From Bacteriovoracaceae bacterium UBA6200 (GTDB lineage: Bacteria; Bdellovibrionota; Bacteriovoracia; Bacteriovoracales; Bacteriovoracaceae): a DNA stretch of 64,000 bases. The position numbers and the translations under genes are program-made. The stretch covers positions 62,001-126,000 of the forward strand of contig DISW01000003.1 of NCBI GenBank assembly GCA_002422605.1, in the 5' to 3' direction. How positions within the stretch are numbered: position 1 is the stretch's first letter; each line of letters starts with the position of its first letter. This document shows, piece by piece, positions 47,470 to 55,437 of the stretch. The notes under the pieces were generated by a model, which was not told the DNA's origin, did no database searches, and saw only the letters and a program-made list of their open reading frames with translations.

Positions 47470-50025
47470 ATGAAAATTGATCAGGTCCAATTAGATAACG
47501 AACTAAATACCCTATTCATCCATGCTCCCGGTTGTTCTGCCGGAACTGTTCAAATGTGGTTCCGTGCCGGTTCGGCCTTGGAAGTAAAAGATAATGAAGG
47601 AATCGCACACTTTTTAGAACATATGTTTTTTAAAGGTACTCCTACTCGCCCAGGTGCCCAGCTGGCCCATGATATCGAGTCTTACGGTGGTGAAGTTAAT
47701 GCTTTCACTTCTTTTGATTACACTTGCTACTACATCAACACTCCAAGTCTCTTTCTGGATAAGTCAGTTGATATTCTTTTAGACATGGTTTCGAACCCGC
47801 TTTTTGGTCAGGAAGATATTCCGGCCGAAAGACAAGTGGTGTTTGAAGAGTACCGTCGCGCGATGGATAATCCTTCTCAGTACAATTTTATCCAATTACA
47901 AAAAGCGGCTTTCGATAAGGGCTACGCCCATCCGATCTTAGGACGTGAAGATACTATTTTAAATTTCTCCCAAGAGCAGATAAAGCATTTCAGAGAAAGT
48001 TATTACAATCTCGAGAATGCTCTCTTTGTTGTGGCAGGGGATCTCACGAAAAGAGAAGAGTTAGAAAAGAAGATCCGCTCTTTCCGTCTGCCTCATGGAA
48101 AAAAATCTGAATTCGGTCCTTTTAATATTAAAGCTAAAGAATCAGTCAACATTCATGAAAAAGATATTCGCCAGGCGACTTTAACTCTTTGTCTTCAAGC
48201 TCCTGACTACTCCCATGAGAAAGCGGCAGCCGAAGATCTGGCCATTAACTGTCTGGCCCACGGAGAAACCTCGCGCTTCTACCAATCTCTCGTAGCGAAA
48301 AACTCTCTGTGTAACGGTGTTGCCGGCTCCACGATGTATTTTGCTAACGGCGGCGTTCATATGCTCCGAATGAGTTTTCCCGTGGAGAATCTGACAAAGA
48401 TTTCCAAAGCCTTTACGGAGACTCTCACTGATGCCGTTTTAAAAGGCTTCAAGGTTGATGAACTTACTAAAATTAAAAACCAATACATCTCTTCAAAAAT
48501 TTATGAAAGAGAGTCCATTGAATCTTATGCGTTTAGCTTAGGTCACGGCTTCGCTCAATCAGGAAACATTCACTGTGAAGATGAGTTCATTGAAAAAATT
48601 CGTGCTACATCAGTCGAAGATGTATCAGAGGCGATTGGAAGAATTATAAAACAATCCTCTCACTTCACCCTTCAGGTTCCTAAAGGAACGAAAACAGCTC
48701 CGATAGAAAAAGAGCTTAAGAAATGGCAAGTGGATCTTAAAAAGCTGGCGGCCAAAACGAAGACTCTCGCCAGTAAACTCAAAGTCACGACTTCCACTTA
48801 CGACAGTGCTGTTCAGGTGGTGGAACTTAAGCCGGGTATTAAACTTATTTATCGCCAAAATAAACTTACTCCGACTTTCGTCATGCATGCTTACTTAAAG
48901 AGCGGTCAGACTAATGAGACGGCCAGAAACGCCGGGATTCACCATCTCTTCAACCGTCTTATGACCTACGGCTATAAAGGCTGTGGGTATGAAAAACTTA
49001 AAATGGAACTCGAGAACCTTTCTTCTTCTCTTAATGGCTTCTCAGGTAAAAACGCCTATGGTCTTACTCTCCATGGTCAGTCCAAAGACTTTGATACTCT
49101 TGGAAAGCATTTTTTTGGAACTCTTTTAACTCCGGAAATACCAAAGAAGTTTTTTCACCACGAAAAGAAAATTATTCTCCGAGCTCTCGATAATCAAAAA
49201 GAAGATGCCACTAAACAGGCCTTTAAATCATTTTATAAAATGGTCTTTAACCAGCATCCTTATTCCTTGGATCTGGCGGGCACTCCGGAAACACTTAAGA
49301 CCTTCTCTCCATTGGCCCTTAAGAAACTTCATGCTAGTCATTTAAAGAATTCAGAGATTGTCCTCACCTACTGTGGTGACCAGGATTTCTCAGTGGTTCA
49401 CCACTACTTAATGGAAACGATTAAAACCCTTAACCCACGCACACCTGTTAAGAAGGCGAAGAAAAAAGCTAAGCCGATAATTAATAAAAAAGTGAAGCTT
49501 GATTTCGAGCGTGAGCAAACTCAGATCGTGATCGGAGGGCCTGCCTTCCCGATCGGTCAAAAAGAAGATCTTTACCTCAAGATGATCACTGCTCATCTTT
49601 CAGGGCAGAGTTCTGATCTTTTTGTGGAAGTGCGCGATCGTCAGGGTCTTTGTTACTCAGTTTCGCCGATTCATATTGCAGCACTGGAAGCCGGTTGTTG
49701 GGGAATCTACATTGGTTCAGGTCACGATAAGACCGAAGCTGCGATTGAAGCGATCATGAACATCATCAATGGTCTCAAAGAGAAAGGGATTAAGCGCCAA
49801 GAGTTTAATCGCATTAAAACCATGATCGATGGCCAGAATCTTTTAGGTATTCAAACTAACGAAGATTACGCCCAGTTTTATTCAATTCCGGTCCTTCATG
49901 GACTAGGAGTAGATTTTCCCCATAAAAACAACGATCAGATCCGTAATGCTAAGTATGAGGACTTTCAGGCCTTCCTTAAGAAGTTCTTTGGGAGCAAATG
50001 GAATATTGTTCAGGCGGGGAGATAA
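47470..50025 (+). CDS. M16-family metallopeptidase, two fused halves
   Basis: 851 residues, two M16 modules in one chain. The first half carries the inverted zinc motif HFLEH at residues 47-51 with the third ligand Glu in VVFEEYRR near 126. The second half (from about residue 430) starts with the equivalent block but reads HHLFNRL, so it has lost the motif and is presumably the structural, inactive half, as in pitrilysin. No signal peptide is visible, so it is either cytoplasmic or exported by an atypical route. Substrate unknown. Single gene, divergent from hemW. Confidence 0.9.
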   Translation: MKIDQVQLDNELNTLFIHAPGCSAGTVQMWFRAGSALEVKDNEGIAHFLEHMFFKGTPTRPGAQLAHDIESYGGEVNAFTSFDYTCYYINTPSLFLDKSVDILLDMVSNPLFGQEDIPAERQVVFEEYRRAMDNPSQYNFIQLQKAAFDKGYAHPILGREDTILNFSQEQIKHFRESYYNLENALFVVAGDLTKREELEKKIRSFRLPHGKKSEFGPFNIKAKESVNIHEKDIRQATLTLCLQAPDYSHEKAAAEDLAINCLAHGETSRFYQSLVAKNSLCNGVAGSTMYFANGGVHMLRMSFPVENLTKISKAFTETLTDAVLKGFKVDELTKIKNQYISSKIYERESIESYAFSLGHGFAQSGNIHCEDEFIEKIRATSVEDVSEAIGRIIKQSSHFTLQVPKGTKTAPIEKELKKWQVDLKKLAAKTKTLASKLKVTTSTYDSAVQVVELKPGIKLIYRQNKLTPTFVMHAYLKSGQTNETARNAGIHHLFNRLMTYGYKGCGYEKLKMELENLSSSLNGFSGKNAYGLTLHGQSKDFDTLGKHFFGTLLTPEIPKKFFHHEKKIILRALDNQKEDATKQAFKSFYKMVFNQHPYSLDLAGTPETLKTFSPLALKKLHASHLKNSEIVLTYCGDQDFSVVHHYLMETIKTLNPRTPVKKAKKKAKPIINKKVKLDFEREQTQIVIGGPAFPIGQKEDLYLKMITAHLSGQSSDLFVEVRDRQGLCYSVSPIHIAALEAGCWGIYIGSGHDKTEAAIEAIMNIINGLKEKGIKRQEFNRIKTMIDGQNLLGIQTNEDYAQFYSIPVLHGLGVDFPHKNNDQIRNAKYEDFQAFLKKFFGSKWNIVQAGR

Positions 50026-50117
50026 ATTTTACATACCCCTGCCGTGACATATTTATAAGCTTAACTTTCCACAGGTCTATGGGTAAAAAGCACGAATTAA
50101 TTCATAAGGAGATTTCT

Positions 50118-50618
50118 ATGAAATTATTCGTGCTTGCCCTTGCCCTCATGACATCTTCGTTTGTTTTTGCAACGGAAACAGTTCGCGTATTAGAAGATTT
50201 CATCCCTAATACAAGAAACTTCACGACTTCATCTGCTAAGTTCTACATGGATAAAGCATCATCACTTGGCTATGCCCAGGTAGAAGTTTCTGAAACCTAC
50301 GAGGTAACTCATTGGGTAGACCACTGTGTATCAAATGCAGATCCAAGATTTCCAAGAGTCTTCTGTCAGCGCGTGCCAAGAATTGAGCACAGAACTCGCA
50401 CTATTTATGAACACACAGAACTTATCCCTAACCTTGTTCTTGAAGGCGATAAAATGGTCTTTAATGGTCAGGACGGCGCAGTTGAATGTGGTACATTGGG
50501 AACATCTCGCGTCTTCAAAAGACCGACTCTTTACTTGAACGGTAAATGTGAACTTAAATCAAAAGTTGAACTTGATAGAGTTGAGAATAAAGTAATTGTA
50601 GATTTTAAAGTTAAGTAG
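50118..50618 (+). CDS. Small secreted protein, unknown function
   Basis: 166 residues from the ATG at 50118, chosen for its ribosome site (AAGGAGATTTCT) and the signal peptide that starts there (MKLFVLALALMTSSFVFA/T); an upstream in-frame start would give 40 residues without either. Four cysteines (DHCVSN, VFCQRV, VECGTL, GKCELK) allow two disulfides. The mature part is beta-rich with several basic segments (RVPRIEHRTRT). Exported. It resembles the 8682 protein only in overall style. A terminator follows. Confidence 0.75.
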   Translation: MKLFVLALALMTSSFVFATETVRVLEDFIPNTRNFTTSSAKFYMDKASSLGYAQVEVSETYEVTHWVDHCVSNADPRFPRVFCQRVPRIEHRTRTIYEHTELIPNLVLEGDKMVFNGQDGAVECGTLGTSRVFKRPTLYLNGKCELKSKVELDRVENKVIVDFKVK

Positions 50619-50648
50619 GTTCTGCTTAAAGCTGAATATTCTATTGAA

Positions 50649-50678
50649 GGGCCCTGAAAAAATGGGCCCATTTATTTT
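50649..50678 (+). terminator. Terminator after the small secreted gene
   Basis: GGGCCC (50649-50654) pairs with GGGCCC (50664-50669), with TTTATTTT after it on the plus strand. Each arm is itself a palindrome. The T-run reaches the last two bases of the convergent gene at 50677. Confidence 0.7.
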
Positions 50679-51264
50679 ATGAAACTTTTCTTGTCGTACC
50701 TGGCAGAACTCCACTCACCAACATTTCTCTTTCACTCACATCTTGATCCTGCATGATTTTCTGAAATAGAAGGTTACTACCGGGATCAAAACGTTCTTTA
50801 GAGGCCATCACCGTCATAAGAGTTGTCAGTGATTCAAAACAAGTGGCGACCATACTGTAAAAACTAGGGATATCAAAAAAACTCGGAGTCACAGAATTTA
50901 AATGTGAATAGGCCATGCGCCCGAGTTGCGAATAGTACTGAACATCCACAATTTTTTTATTCACGGATTCAGAAAAATACCCACATACCATGAGAGACAT
51001 ATCTCCCACTTCTTTATAAACACGCTTCTGTTCTTCGCGGGAAAACTGAGTCGCTTCCAGAAGTTTCATGCCAAGAATTTTTTCCCGCACTTTCCCGTCA
51101 GAGACTTCAAAGAAATCTTCCGAGAGAGCAAACTTGTCGAGCACATCACTGGAGTAATAAATGACTGATTCTGGAATGGGACACAGTGACTTCTTATTGA
51201 GTTCTGATAGTCCCTCAAAGAAAAAACCTTTTAGGTTGGTAGATAAGATAATCTTCTTCTGCAT
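50677..51264 (-). CDS. Conserved-looking protein of unknown function
   Basis: 195 residues, no signal peptide and no membrane segment. The sequence is mostly helical with scattered cysteines (SLCPIP, LMVCGY, ATCFES) and starts MQKKIILSTNLKGFFFEGL. The codon use and length argue for a real gene and the ribosome site GGGGGATAACTC is acceptable. I do not recognise a family. It is divergent from the membrane protein at 51367, with a gap of about 100 bases, and its end meets the terminator of the secreted gene. Confidence 0.65.
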   Translation of the reverse strand: MQKKIILSTNLKGFFFEGLSELNKKSLCPIPESVIYYSSDVLDKFALSEDFFEVSDGKVREKILGMKLLEATQFSREEQKRVYKEVGDMSLMVCGYFSESVNKKIVDVQYYSQLGRMAYSHLNSVTPSFFDIPSFYSMVATCFESLTTLMTVMASKERFDPGSNLLFQKIMQDQDVSEREMLVSGVLPGTTRKVS

Positions 51265-51366
51265 GAGTTATCCCCCTCTCTCTATTTTATCATACCTTGA
51301 AAACCTGACTGAATTCTCCCCTGAATTTTTTGCCTCTCTCCCTAAAAGCATGGAATAATAAGGAAT

Positions 51367-52098
51367 ATGAAACGACTTAAAGTATTTTTCGCCATTCTTC
51401 TTCTGTGCTTTGCCTTGCCTGCTTGGCGTTTGAGTGACCTGGTGACTGTTCTTTCGCCTTTTCACTGGCCTATCGCTTTTGGAATAACCTTCATTTTTTC
51501 AATGTTTGTGATGATTCCTTTGAAACTTCTAATCCCTAAGATGAAAACCTACATCCTGGTTGGGGCCATTATTGTTTTCGGTGCACTCTCCCTCTATGTA
51601 AATCCTTTCTCAAAAATGGCCACCAAAGATTCTACCTTTAATCACTGTGGTCACCTCACCTACACGGGAACTTTTTATCACCTAAGAACAATTTTAACCG
51701 ATGCTCACCGGGATGATCTTGAGGCCCGGAATCAAATGTGTTGGGTTCGTAAAATGATCAGTCGTGTACCCGTCGAAGGATTCGACCGGGATGAAGAAGT
51801 CGTGACGTATACCAAACTCATGGAAGAGAGGCTCCTCGCTCCCGAGATTAAATACCGATCTTCGCTTCCCCTCATTGCCATTCTCTATTTTGAAATCAAT
51901 GTGGCTTCTCGCCGCTCGACCTTTGCTTCCAATACTTATAACTCTCTTCACTTCTGGATCAATCACTACACTGATGAGATCAGTAATCGGGAGTATTCGG
52001 CCTGGAACTGGCCTCACTCGAGCCTCATTAAATTTGAATATGGTTTGATTGAGAAAAACTGGGAAGACTTGATTAACAGTATGGTCTTAGAGGAATAA
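51367..52098 (+). CDS. Membrane protein, unknown function
   Basis: 243 residues with three hydrophobic spans: residues 5-22, about 36-58 and about 63-79. The remaining 160 residues are soluble, probably on the periplasmic side, with two cysteines (NHCGHL, QMCWVR) and a distinctive aromatic pattern (FHWPIAF, ILYFEINVASRR, YNSLHFWINHY, YSAWNWPHSSL). Ribosome site AAGGAATATG only moderately strong. Not recognised; ends nine bases from the convergent Fic gene. Confidence 0.68.
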   Translation: MKRLKVFFAILLLCFALPAWRLSDLVTVLSPFHWPIAFGITFIFSMFVMIPLKLLIPKMKTYILVGAIIVFGALSLYVNPFSKMATKDSTFNHCGHLTYTGTFYHLRTILTDAHRDDLEARNQMCWVRKMISRVPVEGFDRDEEVVTYTKLMEERLLAPEIKYRSSLPLIAILYFEINVASRRSTFASNTYNSLHFWINHYTDEISNREYSAWNWPHSSLIKFEYGLIEKNWEDLINSMVLEE

Positions 52099-52107
52099 AG
52101 TCAGCCG

Positions 52108-53358
52108 CTATGTTTTGTATTTCAATACTCGCTCTTTGAGCACCGCCGGCAATAATTTATAAGTAAACTTTCTAGAATCCTTACTCTCCTTAAGAAAGCC
52201 TTTCTTCGTAAGATCTGAAAGCTCTTTTCTTGCGATTTCCCGGGATTTACCTATATCATTGGCATAGGCTTCAATGGTTATTATCTTTTCCTTATTGAGT
52301 GCAATCTTTTGCAGGAAGGAAATTTGCGTTGGACTGAGTTGTAACGGCTCCTTTAAAGACGATATATCTATTAAGTATTTAACTTTCCTCTCAACTTTCT
52401 TTAAAGCTTCAATTAACGAATCAAGACAAAAATCGACAAAATAGGTCACGTCATAATCGTTTTCTTTAACCAAATCAAAAGATCTTGTGTACTGGTTTCC
52501 GTGTTCTTTCAGGTAAGCCGAGATTGAAAGAAGTTCTACAAATTTAAGATCGTTCTTCATTGCTTTAAAGTAGAATAAAGTTCTCGCTGTTCTGCCATTC
52601 CCATCGAAAAATGGATGAATGTAACCAATGAAATAGTGTAAAAGAATTCCTTTCACCAACCCATGTAAATATCTAGGATTAGATGTCGTCAGTTTCAACA
52701 CTTCATTCATTGAAGATTCAATTTTTTCAAAAGTTATCCCCTCGTGGCTTCCTACGAACACTTTGTCATTCCGAAATTCTCCTGAAAAGTTTGCATCATC
52801 TCCCTGAAGAGTGTTCTTGGTAACAATCTGATGAATTTTGAGAATGACTTCTTTATTTATTTCTAAAATTGAATTCTCTTTTATCCATCCCATGGCCCTT
52901 AGATTATTAATCAACATCCACTCATCTTTAGTCGATGGCATTTTCTCAGAAGCAATGAGTTCTTTGGCAGCTGCCCTCGTGCTATTGGCGCCCTCATAAA
53001 TGGCCGAAGTAATTGCTTCTTCCACGGAAGAGTTTTTTAAAAATTCCTCTTTAAAACTCTGGGAGTTTTCAATCTTTTCAAAAAGCTTATTTCCAACATG
53101 TTCAATGTAATTGATCTTTTCCATTATGCAGTCGGATGGGAAAAACCAAAATTTTTTTTCAAGAGTATTGATGAATAAAGGAATGGAATTTAATTTACGA
53201 AAGGCGAGAATCCTCATCTTCAAATCAGGCCAATCAGATAATGATAATTTCAGCTTTTCAAGGCGATATTTGATGTCATCAATAGGAATGTATTTTCTCT
53301 GGGTGTAGTTCAGCCATATATCGGAATTAATGAACTCAAAGTCTTCTCTTATGGACAT
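52108..53358 (-). CDS. Fic-domain protein, class II, with C-terminal winged helix
   Basis: 416 residues. The Fic active site HPFFDGNGRTAR is complete at residues 248-259, so AMP transfer to a protein hydroxyl is expected. The inhibitory helix motif (S/T)xxxE(G/N) occurs N-terminal to it as Ser118-Ala-Ile-Tyr-Glu122-Gly123, which places it in class II, where that Glu blocks ATP binding until released. The last about 75 residues (LSPTQISFLQKIALNKEKIITIEAYANDIGKSREIARKEL) look like a winged helix, so the protein may bind DNA. It is transcribed alone behind an operator-like inverted repeat. The gene sits between unrelated housekeeping genes, and looks acquired. Target unknown. Confidence 0.9.
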   Translation of the reverse strand: MSIREDFEFINSDIWLNYTQRKYIPIDDIKYRLEKLKLSLSDWPDLKMRILAFRKLNSIPLFINTLEKKFWFFPSDCIMEKINYIEHVGNKLFEKIENSQSFKEEFLKNSSVEEAITSAIYEGANSTRAAAKELIASEKMPSTKDEWMLINNLRAMGWIKENSILEINKEVILKIHQIVTKNTLQGDDANFSGEFRNDKVFVGSHEGITFEKIESSMNEVLKLTTSNPRYLHGLVKGILLHYFIGYIHPFFDGNGRTARTLFYFKAMKNDLKFVELLSISAYLKEHGNQYTRSFDLVKENDYDVTYFVDFCLDSLIEALKKVERKVKYLIDISSLKEPLQLSPTQISFLQKIALNKEKIITIEAYANDIGKSREIARKELSDLTKKGFLKESKDSRKFTYKLLPAVLKERVLKYKT

Positions 53359-53369
53359 ATCGACGCCTT

Positions 53370-53408
53370 CTACAAGTTTAACTACATATATTGTAATTAA
53401 ACTTGCAG
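53370..53408. promoter_or_regulatory. Operator-like inverted repeat upstream of the Fic gene
   Basis: Arms CTACAAGTTTAACTACA (53370-53386) and TGTAATTAAACTTGCAG (53392-53408) are 17 bases each with two mismatches, spaced by TATAT. The near arm begins 12 bases upstream of the Fic start codon. Partial copies follow further upstream: CTACAAGTTT at 53426-53435, TTGTAAGTAG near 53448 and TTTGTAGTTA near 53512. The surrounding 160 bases are very A/T-rich. The winged-helix end of the Fic protein is a candidate binder. Confidence 0.6.
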
Positions 53409-53521
53409 ATATTGGCCATCATTAACTACAAGTTTCTGAAAGAAAATTGTAAGTAGAGTGCCGAATAAAAGAAACAGCCAATAAATTCAATTAGTTAAAA
53501 CTACTAGGCGTTTGTAGTTAC

Positions 53522-54004
53522 TTACACTTCTTCAATTTCGGCCATCAAGAAGCCGGCCTCTAATGCTTGACCTTCTTTAACGCTGACCGCTTTAATTTTG
53601 CCGTCAACACCCGCCTTAATTTCGTTCTCCATTTTCATGGCCTCTAAAATCAAAACCGTTTCACCTTTAACAACCGTGTCGCCTTCTTTTTTGAAGAGCT
53701 TAACAACTTTACCCGGCATCTGAGTGATAAGGGCCCCAGCTCCGCCTTTATTAAGACCCGCTGGTTTATAGCCACGGAACACCTTATAGACCTCAGAGTT
53801 AGAAACCAAAGTTTCATTCACTCCCAGTGTTGCAAGTTTCTTCCAGGCAATTCCGTCAAAAGAGTAAAAATATTTTCCAGCAAGATTTTTAACTTTGAGA
53901 CTTTTCTTCTGACCTTCATGGGTGAATTCCAGAACTTGTCCTGGCATCACTTCCACATCAATGGCGAAGTCCTTCATCTCCTGGTTCATGAAATAATATC
54001 TCAT
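53522..54004 (-). CDS. Biotin carboxyl carrier subunit of acyl-CoA carboxylase
   Basis: 160 residues. The C-terminal 70 residues are a biotinyl domain with the modification site EAMKME (Lys124) and the flanking MPGKVVKLFKKEGD and KAVSVKEGQAL turns. The first 90 residues form a beta domain that probably docks to the enzyme. The biotin on Lys124 shuttles carboxyl groups from the carboxylase to the transferase subunit; BirA at 26444 should attach it. Last gene of the operon; its start overlaps the biotin carboxylase end by 4 bases. Confidence 0.92.
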   Translation of the reverse strand: MRYYFMNQEMKDFAIDVEVMPGQVLEFTHEGQKKSLKVKNLAGKYFYSFDGIAWKKLATLGVNETLVSNSEVYKVFRGYKPAGLNKGGAGALITQMPGKVVKLFKKEGDTVVKGETVLILEAMKMENEIKAGVDGKIKAVSVKEGQALEAGFLMAEIEEV

Positions 54005-55437
54005 GCCTTACCTCCCATTTGATTGAGCTCAATCGCCGCAATCTTTAGCATAAAGGCTTCAATCTCTTCTTTAGGAGCAACTTTTTCTTGAGGCTTAACA
54101 GTCCCAATGTAGTTGGTTGAATACTGACCCTTAACAAAGTTCTCCTCAGTCAGAATCACTTTATGAAGAGCAATATTGGTTTTAATCCCATCGATTAATA
54201 AACCATCCAGAGCATTACGCACCTTACGAAGGGCCACTTCACGGTTAAACCCTTTCGCGATCAGTTTACCGATCATCGGGTCAAAGTCCGGAGTAATCGT
54301 AAATTTTGGATAGATACAGTGATCGAAGCGAATCCCTTGGGGGAAAGTCGTTTCAAAGCCCACTACCTTTCCAGGTGCGGGAAGCATGGTAACTGGATCT
54401 TCCGCACAGATACGAAGCTCAATGGCGTGCCCTTGGATTTTAATATCATCCTGGGATTTAAAATCAAGCGGCTGATCAAAGGCAACTTTAATCATATTCG
54501 CCACAAGATCCACTCCAGTGATTTCTTCAGTGATCGGATGCTCAACCTGAATACGCGTATTCATCTCGAGGAAGTAAAATTTCTTATCTTCCCCCATGAT
54601 GAATTCCACCGTTCCGGCAGAATCGTAATTCACAGCTTTGGCACATTTTACCGCGGTCTCACAGATCGCCTTTCGAACAGCTTCATCATTTCCAATAAAG
54701 GGAGAGGGAGCTTCTTCGATGATCTTCTGGTGACGGCGCTGAACTGAGCACTCACGTTCAAAGACGTGGTACACGTTGCCTTTTTTATCGGCCAGGATCT
54801 GCACTTCAATATGGTGAGGATTTAAAACATACTTCTCAACCAGAAGTCCCGCATAACCAAAGCTTGAAAGAGCTTCACGCTGAACGGCCGCGAAGTTTGT
54901 TTTCACATCTTCGGTAGAGTAACAAGGACGCATGCCCTTACCACCACCACCGGCCACAGCTTTTAAAAGAACCGGATAACCGATTTCATTACCAATCTTA
55001 ATGGCTTCCTCAACAGTTGCTACTTCCCCGGTTGAACCAGGAACCACTGGAACACCAGCTTCTTTCGCAATTTGTTTAGAGATATCTTTCGCTCCCATTT
55101 TGTAAACGGCTTCAGGGTTTGGACCAATGAAGACGATTCCTTTTTTGGCGAGAGCTTCCGAGAAATCACGGTTTTCAGAGAGAAACCCGTAACCCGGATG
55201 AACACCATCGATTTTATAATCGTCGATAATTTTCATGATTTTCGGGATATCGAGGTAGGTTTCTTTGTTATTGTTTCCCGCAAGATGAACCCATTCCTGG
55301 CAGTACTCAAGATGAGGAGGTTCAGTTTCATTGTCGGTCCATACGCCAACAGAAACCAGTCCCAGCTCATTCAAAGCTTTCGCCACACGAATAGCAATCT
55401 CTCCGCGGTTAATGATTAATACGCGTTTACCTTTCAT
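54001..55437 (-). CDS. Biotin carboxylase subunit of acyl-CoA carboxylase
   Basis: ATP-dependent carboxylation of carrier-bound biotin with bicarbonate. 478 residues: RVLIINRGEIAIRVAKAL at the N-terminus, ATP-grasp glycine loop KAVAGGGGKGMR, ECSVQRRHQKIIEEAPS, and EMNTRIQVEHPITEEITGVDLV with catalytic residues. It ends with a short helical tail instead of the biotinyl domain fused in the alpha subunits of propionyl-CoA carboxylase, so the carrier is separate. 4-base overlaps on both sides. Confidence 0.93.
   Translation of the reverse strand: MKGKRVLIINRGEIAIRVAKALNELGLVSVGVWTDNETEPPHLEYCQEWVHLAGNNNKETYLDIPKIMKIIDDYKIDGVHPGYGFLSENRDFSEALAKKGIVFIGPNPEAVYKMGAKDISKQIAKEAGVPVVPGSTGEVATVEEAIKIGNEIGYPVLLKAVAGGGGKGMRPCYSTEDVKTNFAAVQREALSSFGYAGLLVEKYVLNPHHIEVQILADKKGNVYHVFERECSVQRRHQKIIEEAPSPFIGNDEAVRKAICETAVKCAKAVNYDSAGTVEFIMGEDKKFYFLEMNTRIQVEHPITEEITGVDLVANMIKVAFDQPLDFKSQDDIKIQGHAIELRICAEDPVTMLPAPGKVVGFETTFPQGIRFDHCIYPKFTITPDFDPMIGKLIAKGFNREVALRKVRNALDGLLIDGIKTNIALHKVILTEENFVKGQYSTNYIGTVKPQEKVAPKEEIEAFMLKIAAIELNQMGGKA

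Noticed and set aside
49998..50117. Upstream start for the secreted protein at 50118
   Set aside because: It begins inside the M16 peptidase gene and would bury the signal peptide in the middle of the chain.
53359..53521. Repeated CTACAAGTTT/TTTGTAG motifs as a CRISPR or attachment site
   Set aside because: Copies are of different lengths, in both orientations and unequally spaced; an operator array fits better, and no integrase or cas gene is near.
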